From DASYYE01 sp035946955 (lineage in GTDB: Bacteria; Actinomycetota; Actinomycetes; Streptosporangiales; Streptosporangiaceae), in assembly GCA_035946955.1 (NCBI GenBank), contig DASYYE010000449.1, positions 1 to 21,965 of the forward strand: a DNA stretch of 21,965 bases, written 5' to 3'. Both the position numbers and the translations under genes were made by a program. Positions 7,737 to 14,954 of the stretch are shown piece by piece; positions within the stretch are counted from its first letter, which is position 1, and each line of letters opens with the position of its first letter. The notes under the pieces are model-generated. The model was given only the letters and a program-made list of their open reading frames with translations, was not told where the DNA came from and did not search any database.

Positions 7737-9926
7737 ATGGCGCTAGGCATCAGCGACGAGCACCGGCAGCTCGCGGCGACTGTGGCGGGGTGGGCTGGGC
7801 GCCACACCCCCCCTGAGGTGGTCCGTGCGTGCCTCGAAGACCCCGGGGCACAGCGCCGTCTCTACCTGGAGGAGCTCGCGCCCTCTCTTGCGGCCCAGGG
7901 CCTCCTGGGCCTGCACCTGCCCGAACGTGCCGGTGGCCAGGGCTACGGCCTGCCGGAGCTCGCCATCACCGTGGAGGAACTGGGCCGCTGCCTGGTGCCC
8001 GGGGCCTTCCTGCCGACCGTGTTCGCCGGTGCCGTACTGGCCGCCGCCCAGGGGGCACCGGACGGCACCCTGACCGGGCTGCTGACCAGCTTGGCGGACG
8101 GCACCCTGACCGGCGCGGTCTCGCTGGCCCCCGGCCTCACCGCCACCCAGGCCCCGGGGGATGACGGGCTGGTGCTCGACGGAGCGTGCGGGCCGGTGCT
8201 CGGTGCGAGCACCGCCACCATGCTGGTCCTGCCAGCAGCCAGCTCAGCCGGGCAGGTCTGGGTCGTGGTGGATGCCGCCGACGTGGTGGTCACGCCGTTG
8301 GAGAGCATCGACCTGACCCGCGACCTCGCGGAGGTGCGCGCGGACGCGGCGCGGGTGGCGGCCGGGCGGATCCTGACCGGGGTCACCACCGGCCAGGTGC
8401 GGTCGCTGGCGGCCACGCTGTTCGGCGCGGAAGCCAGCGGGCTCGCCAGCTGGGCGGTGGCCACGGCCGCGGCCTATGCCAAGACCCGCTACCAGTTCGG
8501 GCGGCCCATCGGTCAGTTCCAGGGTGTGAAGCACCGTTGCGCCTGGATGCTCACCCGCGCCGAACAGGCATCTGCTGCCGCCTGGGACGCCGCCCGCGAG
8601 GCCAGTGAGTTCCCGGCCGCCGTCGCGGCGGTGGTGGCGGCCGATGCCGCGGTCCGCAACACCCACGACTGCATCCAGATCCTGGGGGGCATCGGCTTCA
8701 CCTGGGAGCATGACGCGCACCTCTACTACCGTCGCGCCCTGTCGCTGCGCGCCCTCCTGGGCGAGCCCGGCGAATGGGCCGTGCAGGCGGCCCGGCTCGC
8801 ACTGGCCGGGGCGCCGCGCTCGGGCGGCGTGGAGCTGCCCACCGACGCTGAGCCGCTGCGCGCGCAAGTCAGGCAGGAGCTGGCCGACATCGCGGCAGCC
8901 GACCCCGCTCAGCACTCACGGCTCCTGGCCGAGGGCGGCTTCGTGGCCCCGCACCTGCCGCGCCCGTGGGGACGTGCCGCACAGGCGACAGAGCAACTGG
9001 TCATCGCGGCGGAGTTGCGGGCAGCTGGGCTGCGGCCACCGGGGCTCGGGATCGGCGCCTGGATGGTGCCGTCCCTGGTCCAGCACGGCACTCCCGCGCA
9101 GCAGGAGCGGTTCCTGCCCGCCACGCTGCGCGGCGAGACGGTCTGGTGCCAGCTGTTCAGCGAGCCCGGGGCCGGGTCGGACCTGGCGGGCCTGTCAACC
9201 CGGGCCGAACGGGCCGACGGCGGCTGGCGGCTGACCGGGCAGAAGGTGTGGACCTCGGTGGCGGCCGAGGCCGCCTGGGCGTTCTGTGTCGCCCGCACCG
9301 ACCCGGCCGCACCACGCCATGACGGCATCACCTACTTCCTGGTGGACATGGCCTCCCCCGGGGTCACTGTCCGCCCGCTGCGGGAGATGACTGGCGAGTC
9401 GCTGTTCAACGAGGTGTTCCTGGACGGGGTGTTCGTGCCGGACGAACTGGTCGTGGGCGGCGCGGGCAATGGCTGGCGGGTAGCGCGGACCACGCTCGCC
9501 AACGAACGGGTCACGCTCGCCCAGTCGTGGACGTTCGGGTGTGACGTGCCAGCACTCCTGGGCACGGTGCGCGGGCTGGACCCTGAGCCCGGCCGGGAGG
9601 TGCTGGCACAGGTAGGCCGGCTGGCATGCGAAGGCCACGCCCTGGACGTGCTGGGCGAGCGCGTGACCCTCAAACGGCTTTCGGGGACGGAGCCCGGTGC
9701 GACCGGCAGCGTGCGCAAGCTGCTCAGCATGCACCATGCCCAGGAGGTCGCCAACGAATGCTGGGGCCTGACAGGCGCCGGAGGCGCCCAGGGCGGCACA
9801 CACTGGGCCCAGGCGGTCCTGTTCACCCGCGCCCTGACAATCGGCGGCGGCACCACCGAAATCCAGCTCAACATCATTGGTGAACAGATCCTGGGCCTGC
9901 CGCGCGACCCCGCCCCGGGCACCTGA
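7737..9926 (+). CDS. Fused tandem acyl-CoA dehydrogenase (FadE34/FadE6-like)
   Basis: 729 residues made of two acyl-CoA dehydrogenase units in one chain, the architecture of mycobacterial FadE34, FadE6 and FadE22 (about 710-730 residues). Unit 1 spans about 1-375 and ends with 'GGIGFTWEHDAHLYYRRAL' near 318. Unit 2 starts around 380 and contains the FAD-site motif 'QLFSEPGAGSDLAG' (near 472), 'LTGQKVWTS' (near 500) and 'TIGGGTTEIQLNIIGEQIL' near the end. Where classical enzymes have the catalytic Glu of YEGT, unit 2 has G704, as is usual in this subfamily. Relatives act on bulky CoA esters such as steroid side chains. Start at 7737: AGGTGG lies 3 nt upstream and family similarity begins there. 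The frame stays open upstream, with an ATG at 7665, but that extension does not look like protein. Divergent from the FadE5-like gene, probably sharing its control region. Confidence 0.9.
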   Translation: MALGISDEHRQLAATVAGWAGRHTPPEVVRACLEDPGAQRRLYLEELAPSLAAQGLLGLHLPERAGGQGYGLPELAITVEELGRCLVPGAFLPTVFAGAVLAAAQGAPDGTLTGLLTSLADGTLTGAVSLAPGLTATQAPGDDGLVLDGACGPVLGASTATMLVLPAASSAGQVWVVVDAADVVVTPLESIDLTRDLAEVRADAARVAAGRILTGVTTGQVRSLAATLFGAEASGLASWAVATAAAYAKTRYQFGRPIGQFQGVKHRCAWMLTRAEQASAAAWDAAREASEFPAAVAAVVAADAAVRNTHDCIQILGGIGFTWEHDAHLYYRRALSLRALLGEPGEWAVQAARLALAGAPRSGGVELPTDAEPLRAQVRQELADIAAADPAQHSRLLAEGGFVAPHLPRPWGRAAQATEQLVIAAELRAAGLRPPGLGIGAWMVPSLVQHGTPAQQERFLPATLRGETVWCQLFSEPGAGSDLAGLSTRAERADGGWRLTGQKVWTSVAAEAAWAFCVARTDPAAPRHDGITYFLVDMASPGVTVRPLREMTGESLFNEVFLDGVFVPDELVVGGAGNGWRVARTTLANERVTLAQSWTFGCDVPALLGTVRGLDPEPGREVLAQVGRLACEGHALDVLGERVTLKRLSGTEPGATGSVRKLLSMHHAQEVANECWGLTGAGGAQGGTHWAQAVLFTRALTIGGGTTEIQLNIIGEQILGLPRDPAPGT

Positions 9927-9975
9927 CAGCGAACCGCTCCCAACCAGTTTCGCACCCGGCCGCCTTGGTTATGAC

Positions 9976-10004
9976 TACACTCAGTAATCAGTTAGCTACT
10001 ACCC
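9976..10004. promoter_or_regulatory. Operator-like block related to the 7587 site
   Basis: A 29-bp block beginning TACA-CTC-AGTA (9976-9986) and ending TACTACCC (9997-10004). The 29 bp at 7587-7615 also begin TACT..AGTA and end TACTACCC; 19 of 29 positions match without gaps, more with one shifted base. It lies in the AT-richer spacer about 140 bp before the exported propeller gene. A shared regulator is an inference. Confidence 0.4.
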
Positions 10005-10043
10005 AAATATTTACCTTCGGGTTAGGTCACATGCTCGTAACAG

Positions 10044-10072
10044 GTCTTTTTAAGCTCCTTTCGCCTTAATAT
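10044..10072 (+). promoter_or_regulatory. Possible promoter of the exported propeller gene
   Basis: The spacer 9927-10146 is clearly AT-richer than its surroundings between about 9965 and 10080. TAATAT at 10067-10072 resembles a -10 box, with GGTCTT/GTCTTT about 17 bp upstream as a poor -35. Nothing else coding was seen in the spacer. Confidence 0.3.
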
Positions 10073-10146
10073 CCTTTGCCAACCGGGGGCGCCGCCCTCC
10101 CCGCTGGGCGCAGGCGCCGAACGCGCGTCCAGAAGGGGATTTCTTC

Positions 10147-12834
10147 ATGCACTCACTCATGCCCGGGGTCTTTTGGCATGCCCGCAAACGGGTGGTGGAC
10201 GGCCGCAGCCTCGCCACCATTGCTGCCATAGGTCTGACCGTCGCGTTCATGCCGACGGTGGCCGGGGCAGCCACAGCTCACAGCACCGGCACCAAAGACC
10301 GTGGCACCGCAGCCCACGGCCTCGTGCCGAGAGACGACACCACGGGGTCAGTGAACGACCTGCGCGACGGCTGGGACCCCAACGAGCCCGCGCTCTCGCC
10401 CGCCGCCGTGTCGGGCGGGTCGTTCGGGCAGCTGTTCTCGACCAAGCTCAACGGCCAGGTCTACGGCCAGCCACTGGTCATCGGCTCGACCGTGGTCGTG
10501 ACCACCGAGAACGACTGGGTCTACGGGCTCGACGCCACGACCGGCACGATCCTGTGGTCGGACGGCCTCGGCACCTCCATGCCGATCCCGAGCTGCACGG
10601 ACCTCCAGCCCAACATCGGCATCACTTCCTCGCCGGTGTACGACCCGTCCACGAACACCGTGTACGTGCTGGCGCTGCTCAAGGAGGTCAGCACCCAGTT
10701 CCACCTGGTGGGCATCAATGTCACGACCGGCGCCATCACGTTCAAGCAGCGGATCGTCGGCCACCCCAGCAACGACTCGCACCTCACCTTCGACGCCCCC
10801 CAGCAGGGACAGCGGGTCGGCCTGCTGCTGCTGAACGGGTGGGTCTACGCCGGGTTCGGATCCCACTGCGACACCAAGCCATACGTGGGCTACATCGCAG
10901 GCTGGAACCTCACGACCAGCGCGACCACCCTGTGGACCGATGAAGCCAACGTGACCATCAACCGGGGCGGCATCTGGCAGGGTGGCGGCGGCCTGATGTC
11001 AGACGGGCCCACCCGCTTCTTCTTCACCTCCGGCAACGGCATATCTCCGGCCAAGGGCCCCGGCAACAGCCCGCCCGGCCAGCTCTCCGAGTCCACCGTC
11101 GAGATGGACCCCCAGCCCAACGGCACTCTGCAGGCCAAGGACTTCTTCAGCCCGGCTGACTCGGCCACGCTTGACAACAAGGACATCGACTTTGGGGCAG
11201 GCGGGCCCGTTGGCCTCCCGGTCGGCACGGCCAACTTCCCCAACCTCCTCGTCCAGGCCGGCAAAGACGGCCACATCTTCATGCTGAACCGCGACAACCT
11301 CGGCGGCCACGACCAAGGGCCGAACAACGCCGACAACGCACTGTCCACGAACGGCCCCTACGCGGGCCAGTGGGGGCACCCAGGAGTGTTCGAGCAGAGC
11401 ACGACCCCCATCCCGCCGAGCACCAACAACCTCAACAACTTCATCTACTACGTCGGCAAGAGCGACTATGTGCGCGAGTTCCGGATCGACACCAACAGCA
11501 AGGGCGACCCGGTCCTCACCGACATCGCCAACAGCACCTACACCCTCGGCTTCGGCTCCGGGTCCCCGGTGGTGACCTCCAACGGCACCGACCCGGCCAC
11601 GGCCGTGGTCTGGGTCGTGCAGAGCTCCGGCCCGAGCGGGACGGGCTCGTTCCTCGCCGCCTTCGACGCACTGCCGCAGCCGAGGGGCGGCGGCGGGGTC
11701 AAGCTGAAGCAGATCTGGGCCCAGAGCATCGGCACGGCCAGCAAGTTCAGCATCGTGGCAGTCAGCAACGGCATGGTCTACGTGGGCACCAGGGACGGCA
11801 ACCTGATCGGCTTCGGCATCAAGGCCAAGCCCGCGCTGGGCGGCGCCCCAAACACCACGTTCGACAAGACTGCCGTCGGCTCCACCGCCACCAAGGTGAT
11901 CACGGTCAAGGCCCACCAGGCGGTGACGGTGGACGGTGTGGCGCCGACCTCCATCGCAGCGACCGACCCCTTCACCGTGGGCCAGGTGACCGAGACCACG
12001 CCGGGCAGCAGCCAGCCCACCCCGGTCAGCTTCCCGGTGAACCTGACCGTGGGCGATGAGTTGCACGCCCCGGTCACCTTCACCGCGAACGTGCCGGGCG
12101 GCGTGGACGGCGACCTGACATTCACCATCGCGGGCACCGCCCCAGCGGTGGAGGTGCCGCTGGACGGCGAGGCCGTCGAGGACGGCCTCTTCGCCACCAA
12201 CACCAACCTCACGTTCCAGTTGGTGGAGAACGACGGCATGTTCTTCAGCCCAGTGCCGGTGGGCGTCACCTACCCCGAGTACACGGCCATCACCAATGAC
12301 GGGACCAAGCCCGAGAAGGTCACCCAGATCAGCTCGCCGGGTTCACTGTTCACGATCCACGGCATCACGGTGGGCACCGTCATCAAGCCGGGCCAGTCCC
12401 TGCCGGTGTGGGTCATCTACAAGCCGACCACGGCAAAGAGTTCGACCAGCTCGTTCACTATCTCGGTCAACCATGGCGTGGGCCCGACGATCGCCCTCAA
12501 CGGCCTAGCCACGAAGGCGCTGAGCAAGTTCACAGCACCCAAGTCCGTGGACTTCGGCACCGTGCCCGTCGGCAAGACCGTGACCAAGATGATCCACATC
12601 ACCAACGCCGGCAACCAGGCGGCCGTCATCAATGGCACCGCAATCAGCGGGCCGTTCCGCAACACCGAGAAGCCGCAGACCGACGCGCCGGTGAGCGGCA
12701 GCGACGACCTGATGATCCCGGTCACCTTCACCGCGTCGAAGTCCGGGACCGTCACGGGCACCTACTCGATGACCTGGTCGGACCGCTTCGGCACCTTCAC
12801 TCTCAAGGTGCTGCTCACTGCCACCGGCAGCTAA
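10147..12834 (+). CDS. Exported PQQ-like beta-propeller protein with three ASH/Ig-like domains
   Basis: 895 residues. The N-terminus has a basic region 'HARKRVVDGR', the hydrophobic core 'SLATIAAIGLTVAFMP' and the Sec-type cleavage site 'VAGAA' near residues 38-42, so the protein is predicted to be exported. Residues about 85-560 form a PQQ-like (BamB-like) beta-propeller with blade signatures 'TGTILWSDG', 'VYDPSTNTVYVLAL' and 'VYVGTRDGNLIGF'. Three beta-sandwich domains of the ASH/'choice-of-anchor D' type follow, starting near 569, 679 and 793; the last contains 'VDFGTVPVGKTVTKMIHI' and 'NAGNQAAVI'. No LPXTG motif or C-terminal membrane helix is visible, so it is either released or held by interactions. 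AAGGGG sits 8 nt before the ATG. Function is unknown: an enzyme using PQQ cannot be excluded, but a binding or adhesive role fits equally. Confidence 0.88.
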   Translation: MHSLMPGVFWHARKRVVDGRSLATIAAIGLTVAFMPTVAGAATAHSTGTKDRGTAAHGLVPRDDTTGSVNDLRDGWDPNEPALSPAAVSGGSFGQLFSTKLNGQVYGQPLVIGSTVVVTTENDWVYGLDATTGTILWSDGLGTSMPIPSCTDLQPNIGITSSPVYDPSTNTVYVLALLKEVSTQFHLVGINVTTGAITFKQRIVGHPSNDSHLTFDAPQQGQRVGLLLLNGWVYAGFGSHCDTKPYVGYIAGWNLTTSATTLWTDEANVTINRGGIWQGGGGLMSDGPTRFFFTSGNGISPAKGPGNSPPGQLSESTVEMDPQPNGTLQAKDFFSPADSATLDNKDIDFGAGGPVGLPVGTANFPNLLVQAGKDGHIFMLNRDNLGGHDQGPNNADNALSTNGPYAGQWGHPGVFEQSTTPIPPSTNNLNNFIYYVGKSDYVREFRIDTNSKGDPVLTDIANSTYTLGFGSGSPVVTSNGTDPATAVVWVVQSSGPSGTGSFLAAFDALPQPRGGGGVKLKQIWAQSIGTASKFSIVAVSNGMVYVGTRDGNLIGFGIKAKPALGGAPNTTFDKTAVGSTATKVITVKAHQAVTVDGVAPTSIAATDPFTVGQVTETTPGSSQPTPVSFPVNLTVGDELHAPVTFTANVPGGVDGDLTFTIAGTAPAVEVPLDGEAVEDGLFATNTNLTFQLVENDGMFFSPVPVGVTYPEYTAITNDGTKPEKVTQISSPGSLFTIHGITVGTVIKPGQSLPVWVIYKPTTAKSSTSSFTISVNHGVGPTIALNGLATKALSKFTAPKSVDFGTVPVGKTVTKMIHITNAGNQAAVINGTAISGPFRNTEKPQTDAPVSGSDDLMIPVTFTASKSGTVTGTYSMTWSDRFGTFTLKVLLTATGS

Positions 12835-12848
12835 CAGGCACACCCCAG

Positions 12849-12888
12849 GCGGGGCGGTTGCGGGAAGTCCTTCCCGTGGCCGCCCCGC
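12849..12888 (+). terminator. Strong hairpin terminator after the propeller gene
   Basis: GCGGGGCGG (12849-12857) pairs with CCGCCCCGC (12880-12888). Within it, CGGGAA pairs with TTCCCG around the loop GTCC. It starts 14 nt after the stop codon. There is no U-tract, as is common in high-GC actinobacteria. It lies between convergent genes and may serve both. Confidence 0.75.
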
Positions 12889-12944
12889 GGGCGTTATGCC
12901 CTGCGCCGGCCCGACTGTCCCGGCCGGCCTGACGTGTCCGCCCC

Positions 12945-13226
12945 TCAGACCCCCGACGCGGCTTCGGGTGGGGCGCCTTCACCGAGTCCCTGCTCGGCCT
13001 CCTGCTGGGAGAGTGCTTTCACGAGCCGCTCGATCTTGTCAGGTGTGTCCGTGCCGCCACGGCCGGTGCGCTCGGCATACACAGCGGCCCCCAGTTCGCG
13101 GAACAACGTGTCGGCGCGTCGCCTGGCCTGCGCCTGGTCTAGTTTGGCCTTGCCCTCCTGGGCGGCTTCCTGCGCCTTCTGCCCAAGCTGCGCCGCCTGC
13201 TCCTTCACCCGGTCCATGAGTCCCAT
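12945..13226 (-). CDS. Small charged helical protein, conserved in actinobacteria, function unknown
   Basis: 93 residues. The first half, 'MGLMDRVKEQAAQLGQKAQE' and what follows, is Ala/Gln/Lys rich and strongly helical, probably a coiled coil. The middle 'ADTLFRELGAAVYAERTGRG' is the most protein-like conserved part, and the tail is Glu/Pro/Ala rich and probably disordered. No membrane segment, signal peptide or enzyme motif is present. AGGAGG lies 9 nt before the ATG, which supports real translation. It converges on the exported propeller gene and has its own transcription unit. I recall similar short hypothetical proteins in other actinobacteria but cannot assign a role. Confidence 0.75.
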   Translation of the reverse strand: MGLMDRVKEQAAQLGQKAQEAAQEGKAKLDQAQARRRADTLFRELGAAVYAERTGRGGTDTPDKIERLVKALSQQEAEQGLGEGAPPEAASGV

Positions 13227-13343
13227 GGCCTAGTCCCTCCTGCGGTGCTCCACCCATCAGGCTAGGTCCCACCGCCGCACCCGGTCATGGCATAGCCGAG
13301 GTCTGCCATGCCGACCGGTGGAATCTCGCCCATTTTGACGTCC

Positions 13344-13365
13344 TCCCCGCCATGGACAACGGGGA
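13344..13365 (-). repeat. Right-end hairpin of the tnpB element
   Basis: TCCCCG (13344-13349) and CGGGGA (13360-13365) form a perfect 6-bp stem around a 10-nt loop containing CCATGG. It lies just after the tnpB stop, where IS605-family right ends and the omega-RNA 3' end are expected. Confidence 0.65.
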
Positions 13366-13380
13366 TTCCTCCTGCGTGGC

Positions 13381-14568
13381 TCATGCCGCGCTCCGGTGGG
13401 TTCCTGCTTCAGCGGCGACTGCCACAGCATGGTGTGGTCTTAGGTTGCCTCCACAGGCGTTTGACTTGTCCGCCCGCCCGGCGGCCAAGATGTTTCTTGC
13501 GGCGTTGATGTCGCGGTCGTGGAGCGCGCCGCATGCAGGGCACGTCCAGGTGCGGACGCCCAGCGGCTTGGGGCCGTCGCTGACCCCGCAGGTCGAGCAC
13601 AACTGGCTGGTGGGCTCGAACCTGCCGATGCGGTGGAACTGGCGGCCATAGTGCGTCGCTTTCTCCTCCACCAGCCGCAGCAACTGAGCCCACCCGGCAT
13701 CATGGACCGACTTGGCCAGCCGCGTCCGGGCCAGCCCGGACACGGGCAGGTCTTCGGCGTAGACCGCTTGGTTCTCGCGTACCAGCCGAAGCGCTGTCTT
13801 GTGGGCATGGTCCAGCCGGGCATCGCGGACCTTGCGGTGCAACAGCGCCACCCGCCGCCGCACCTTGGCCCGATTCGCGGACCCATTGTGCTTGCGGGAC
13901 AAGGAACGCTGCGCCCTGGCCAGGTGACGCTCCCTCGCCCGCAGAAACCTCGGATTCGCAATGATCACACCATCCGAGGTAACCACGAGCCGGTCCAGGC
14001 CCACATCCACGCCCACCTCGCGGTCACAAGGGGGCAGCGGTCGTGGCTCACGTTCCACCACGAACGAGGCGTAGTAGCGGCCGTCGGCCTCACGGGTCAC
14101 CGTAACCGATGACGGAACCGATGGCAGCGGCCGCGACCACCGCACCCGCATGTCACCCACCTTGGCCACATGCAGCCGCGTGCCGTGCAGAGCGAACCCG
14201 TTGCGGGTGAACCGGACCGACTGCCGCCCATGCTTACGCCGCAGCGTGGGATGACCCACCTTGCGGCCCTTGCGCTTCCCGGACACAGAATCGAACCAGT
14301 TCCGGTAGGCACGGCGCGCATCGTTGCACGCCTGCACCAACGCCACCGACGACACCTCACCCAGCCAGGCCTTCTCCGGGGTGCACTTCGCCAGGGTGAC
14401 GACACGGCGCTGCACCTCGGTGTCACTGATCTTTTCTCCGGCGGCGTGGCATGACTCCCGCAGCTGCAGGCAGTCGTTGAACACCACTCGCGCACACCCG
14501 AACACCCGCGCCAGCGCTTCGGCCTGGGAAGACTGCGGGTACAGGCGGTACCGGTAGCGGACCTGCAC
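13381..14568 (-). CDS. tnpB: TnpB, IS605-family RNA-guided nuclease
   Basis: 395 residues, normal TnpB length. The start 'MQVRYRYRLYPQ' (GTG at 14568) matches family N-termini; the frame remains open upstream to 14760, but that stretch contains the element's left end and is not protein. A GTG at 14574 is an alternative. The RuvC-like triad is intact: D188 in 'GVDVGLDRL', E272 in 'VYAEDLPVSGL' and D353 in 'LHDRDINAARNIL'. The zinc-finger cysteines C324, C327, C343 and C346 are present. TnpB proteins are programmable DNA nucleases guided by an omega-RNA made from the element's 3' end; they favour retention of the element rather than catalysing transposition. No frameshift or premature stop was seen, so the nuclease may be active. 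Confidence 0.93.
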   Translation of the reverse strand: MQVRYRYRLYPQSSQAEALARVFGCARVVFNDCLQLRESCHAAGEKISDTEVQRRVVTLAKCTPEKAWLGEVSSVALVQACNDARRAYRNWFDSVSGKRKGRKVGHPTLRRKHGRQSVRFTRNGFALHGTRLHVAKVGDMRVRWSRPLPSVPSSVTVTREADGRYYASFVVEREPRPLPPCDREVGVDVGLDRLVVTSDGVIIANPRFLRARERHLARAQRSLSRKHNGSANRAKVRRRVALLHRKVRDARLDHAHKTALRLVRENQAVYAEDLPVSGLARTRLAKSVHDAGWAQLLRLVEEKATHYGRQFHRIGRFEPTSQLCSTCGVSDGPKPLGVRTWTCPACGALHDRDINAARNILAAGRADKSNACGGNLRPHHAVAVAAEAGTHRSAA

Positions 14569-14670
14569 AACCACACCATGCCAGCTGCCTACGACACCCA
14601 CACACGTCCCACCACCCCGCTGAGCACCGTCCGCCGCTACATCAAGCAGCAGTACAGGCGGGCTAACCCC

Positions 14671-14687
14671 GCCCCGAAGGACGGGGC
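14671..14687 (-). repeat. Left-end hairpin of the tnpB element
   Basis: GCCCCG (14671-14676) and CGGGGC (14682-14687) form a perfect 6-bp stem with loop AAGGA. It lies about 100 bp upstream of the tnpB start, as expected for the subterminal hairpin at an IS605-type left end. Confidence 0.65.
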
Positions 14688-14773
14688 TTGCGCCCGGCCA
14701 CCTGGTTACCTCGGGTGCCACTGTTATGCTTACTCGTAGACACCCGTGATGGTCAGCCATGGAGGAGGCGCAG

Positions 14774-14875
14774 GTGACACGCCCTGTCGGCGTTTCCCGC
14801 CCAGTGCCGTTGGTGTCCCGCCGTCACGTGGACCTGTTGCGCGTTTCCAGCGCACAGTGTCAGTCCTGCTGCTGA
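14774..14875 (+). CDS. Cysteine-rich leader peptide (sulfur-responsive attenuator)
   Basis: A 33-residue open frame starts with GTG behind a near-perfect GGAGGAGG (14761-14768, 5 nt away). Its core 'LVSRRHVDLLRVSSAQC' matches the putative leader peptides found upstream of sulfate- and sulfur-assimilation genes in actinobacteria, and it ends in C-Q-S-C-C before TGA. In such leaders, ribosome stalling at the Cys codons under cysteine shortage changes expression of the next gene. An internal in-frame GTG (14804) could also serve as start. The stop lies 79 nt before the sirohydrochlorin chelatase gene, which fits because siroheme is the cofactor of assimilatory sulfite reductase. The peptide identity is recognition by motif; the attenuation mechanism is inferred from known leaders. 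Confidence 0.82.
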   Translation: MTRPVGVSRPVPLVSRRHVDLLRVSSAQCQSCC

Positions 14876-14954
14876 TCCCCGGCTCGGACTCGCCCCGCCG
14901 CAGCGCCCTGCGCGCGGCACGGGACGGTCACCCTCGCAGCGCAAGGACCAGACC

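Larger units (their letters stand above)
13335..14700 (-). mobile_element. tnpB-only IS200/IS605-type element (IS1341-like)
   Basis: The element consists of one tnpB gene flanked by imperfect-palindromic ends and no Y1 transposase gene. The right end (left side here, after the tnpB stop) carries the hairpin at 13344-13365 followed by GGACGTCAA on the minus strand. The left end carries the hairpin at 14671-14687. Both hairpins resemble ends I recall from actinobacterial tnpB elements. The exact outer borders are estimates. It sits between the small helical protein gene and the cysteine leader, and would need a TnpA supplied in trans to move. Confidence 0.7.

Noticed and set aside
10999..12066. 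Minus-strand open frame opposite the propeller gene
   Set aside because: Arg/Ala/Val-rich shadow with no recognisable motif; the plus strand carries the signal peptide and domain signatures.
13227..13334. Possible small gene between the helical protein and the tnpB element
   Set aside because: No open frame with a ribosome binding site was seen; it probably holds the promoter of the minus-strand small gene and the insertion flank.
14569..14760. N-terminal extension of tnpB
   Set aside because: It covers the element's left-end hairpin and flanking DNA; TnpB proteins begin at the MQVRYRYRLYP motif.
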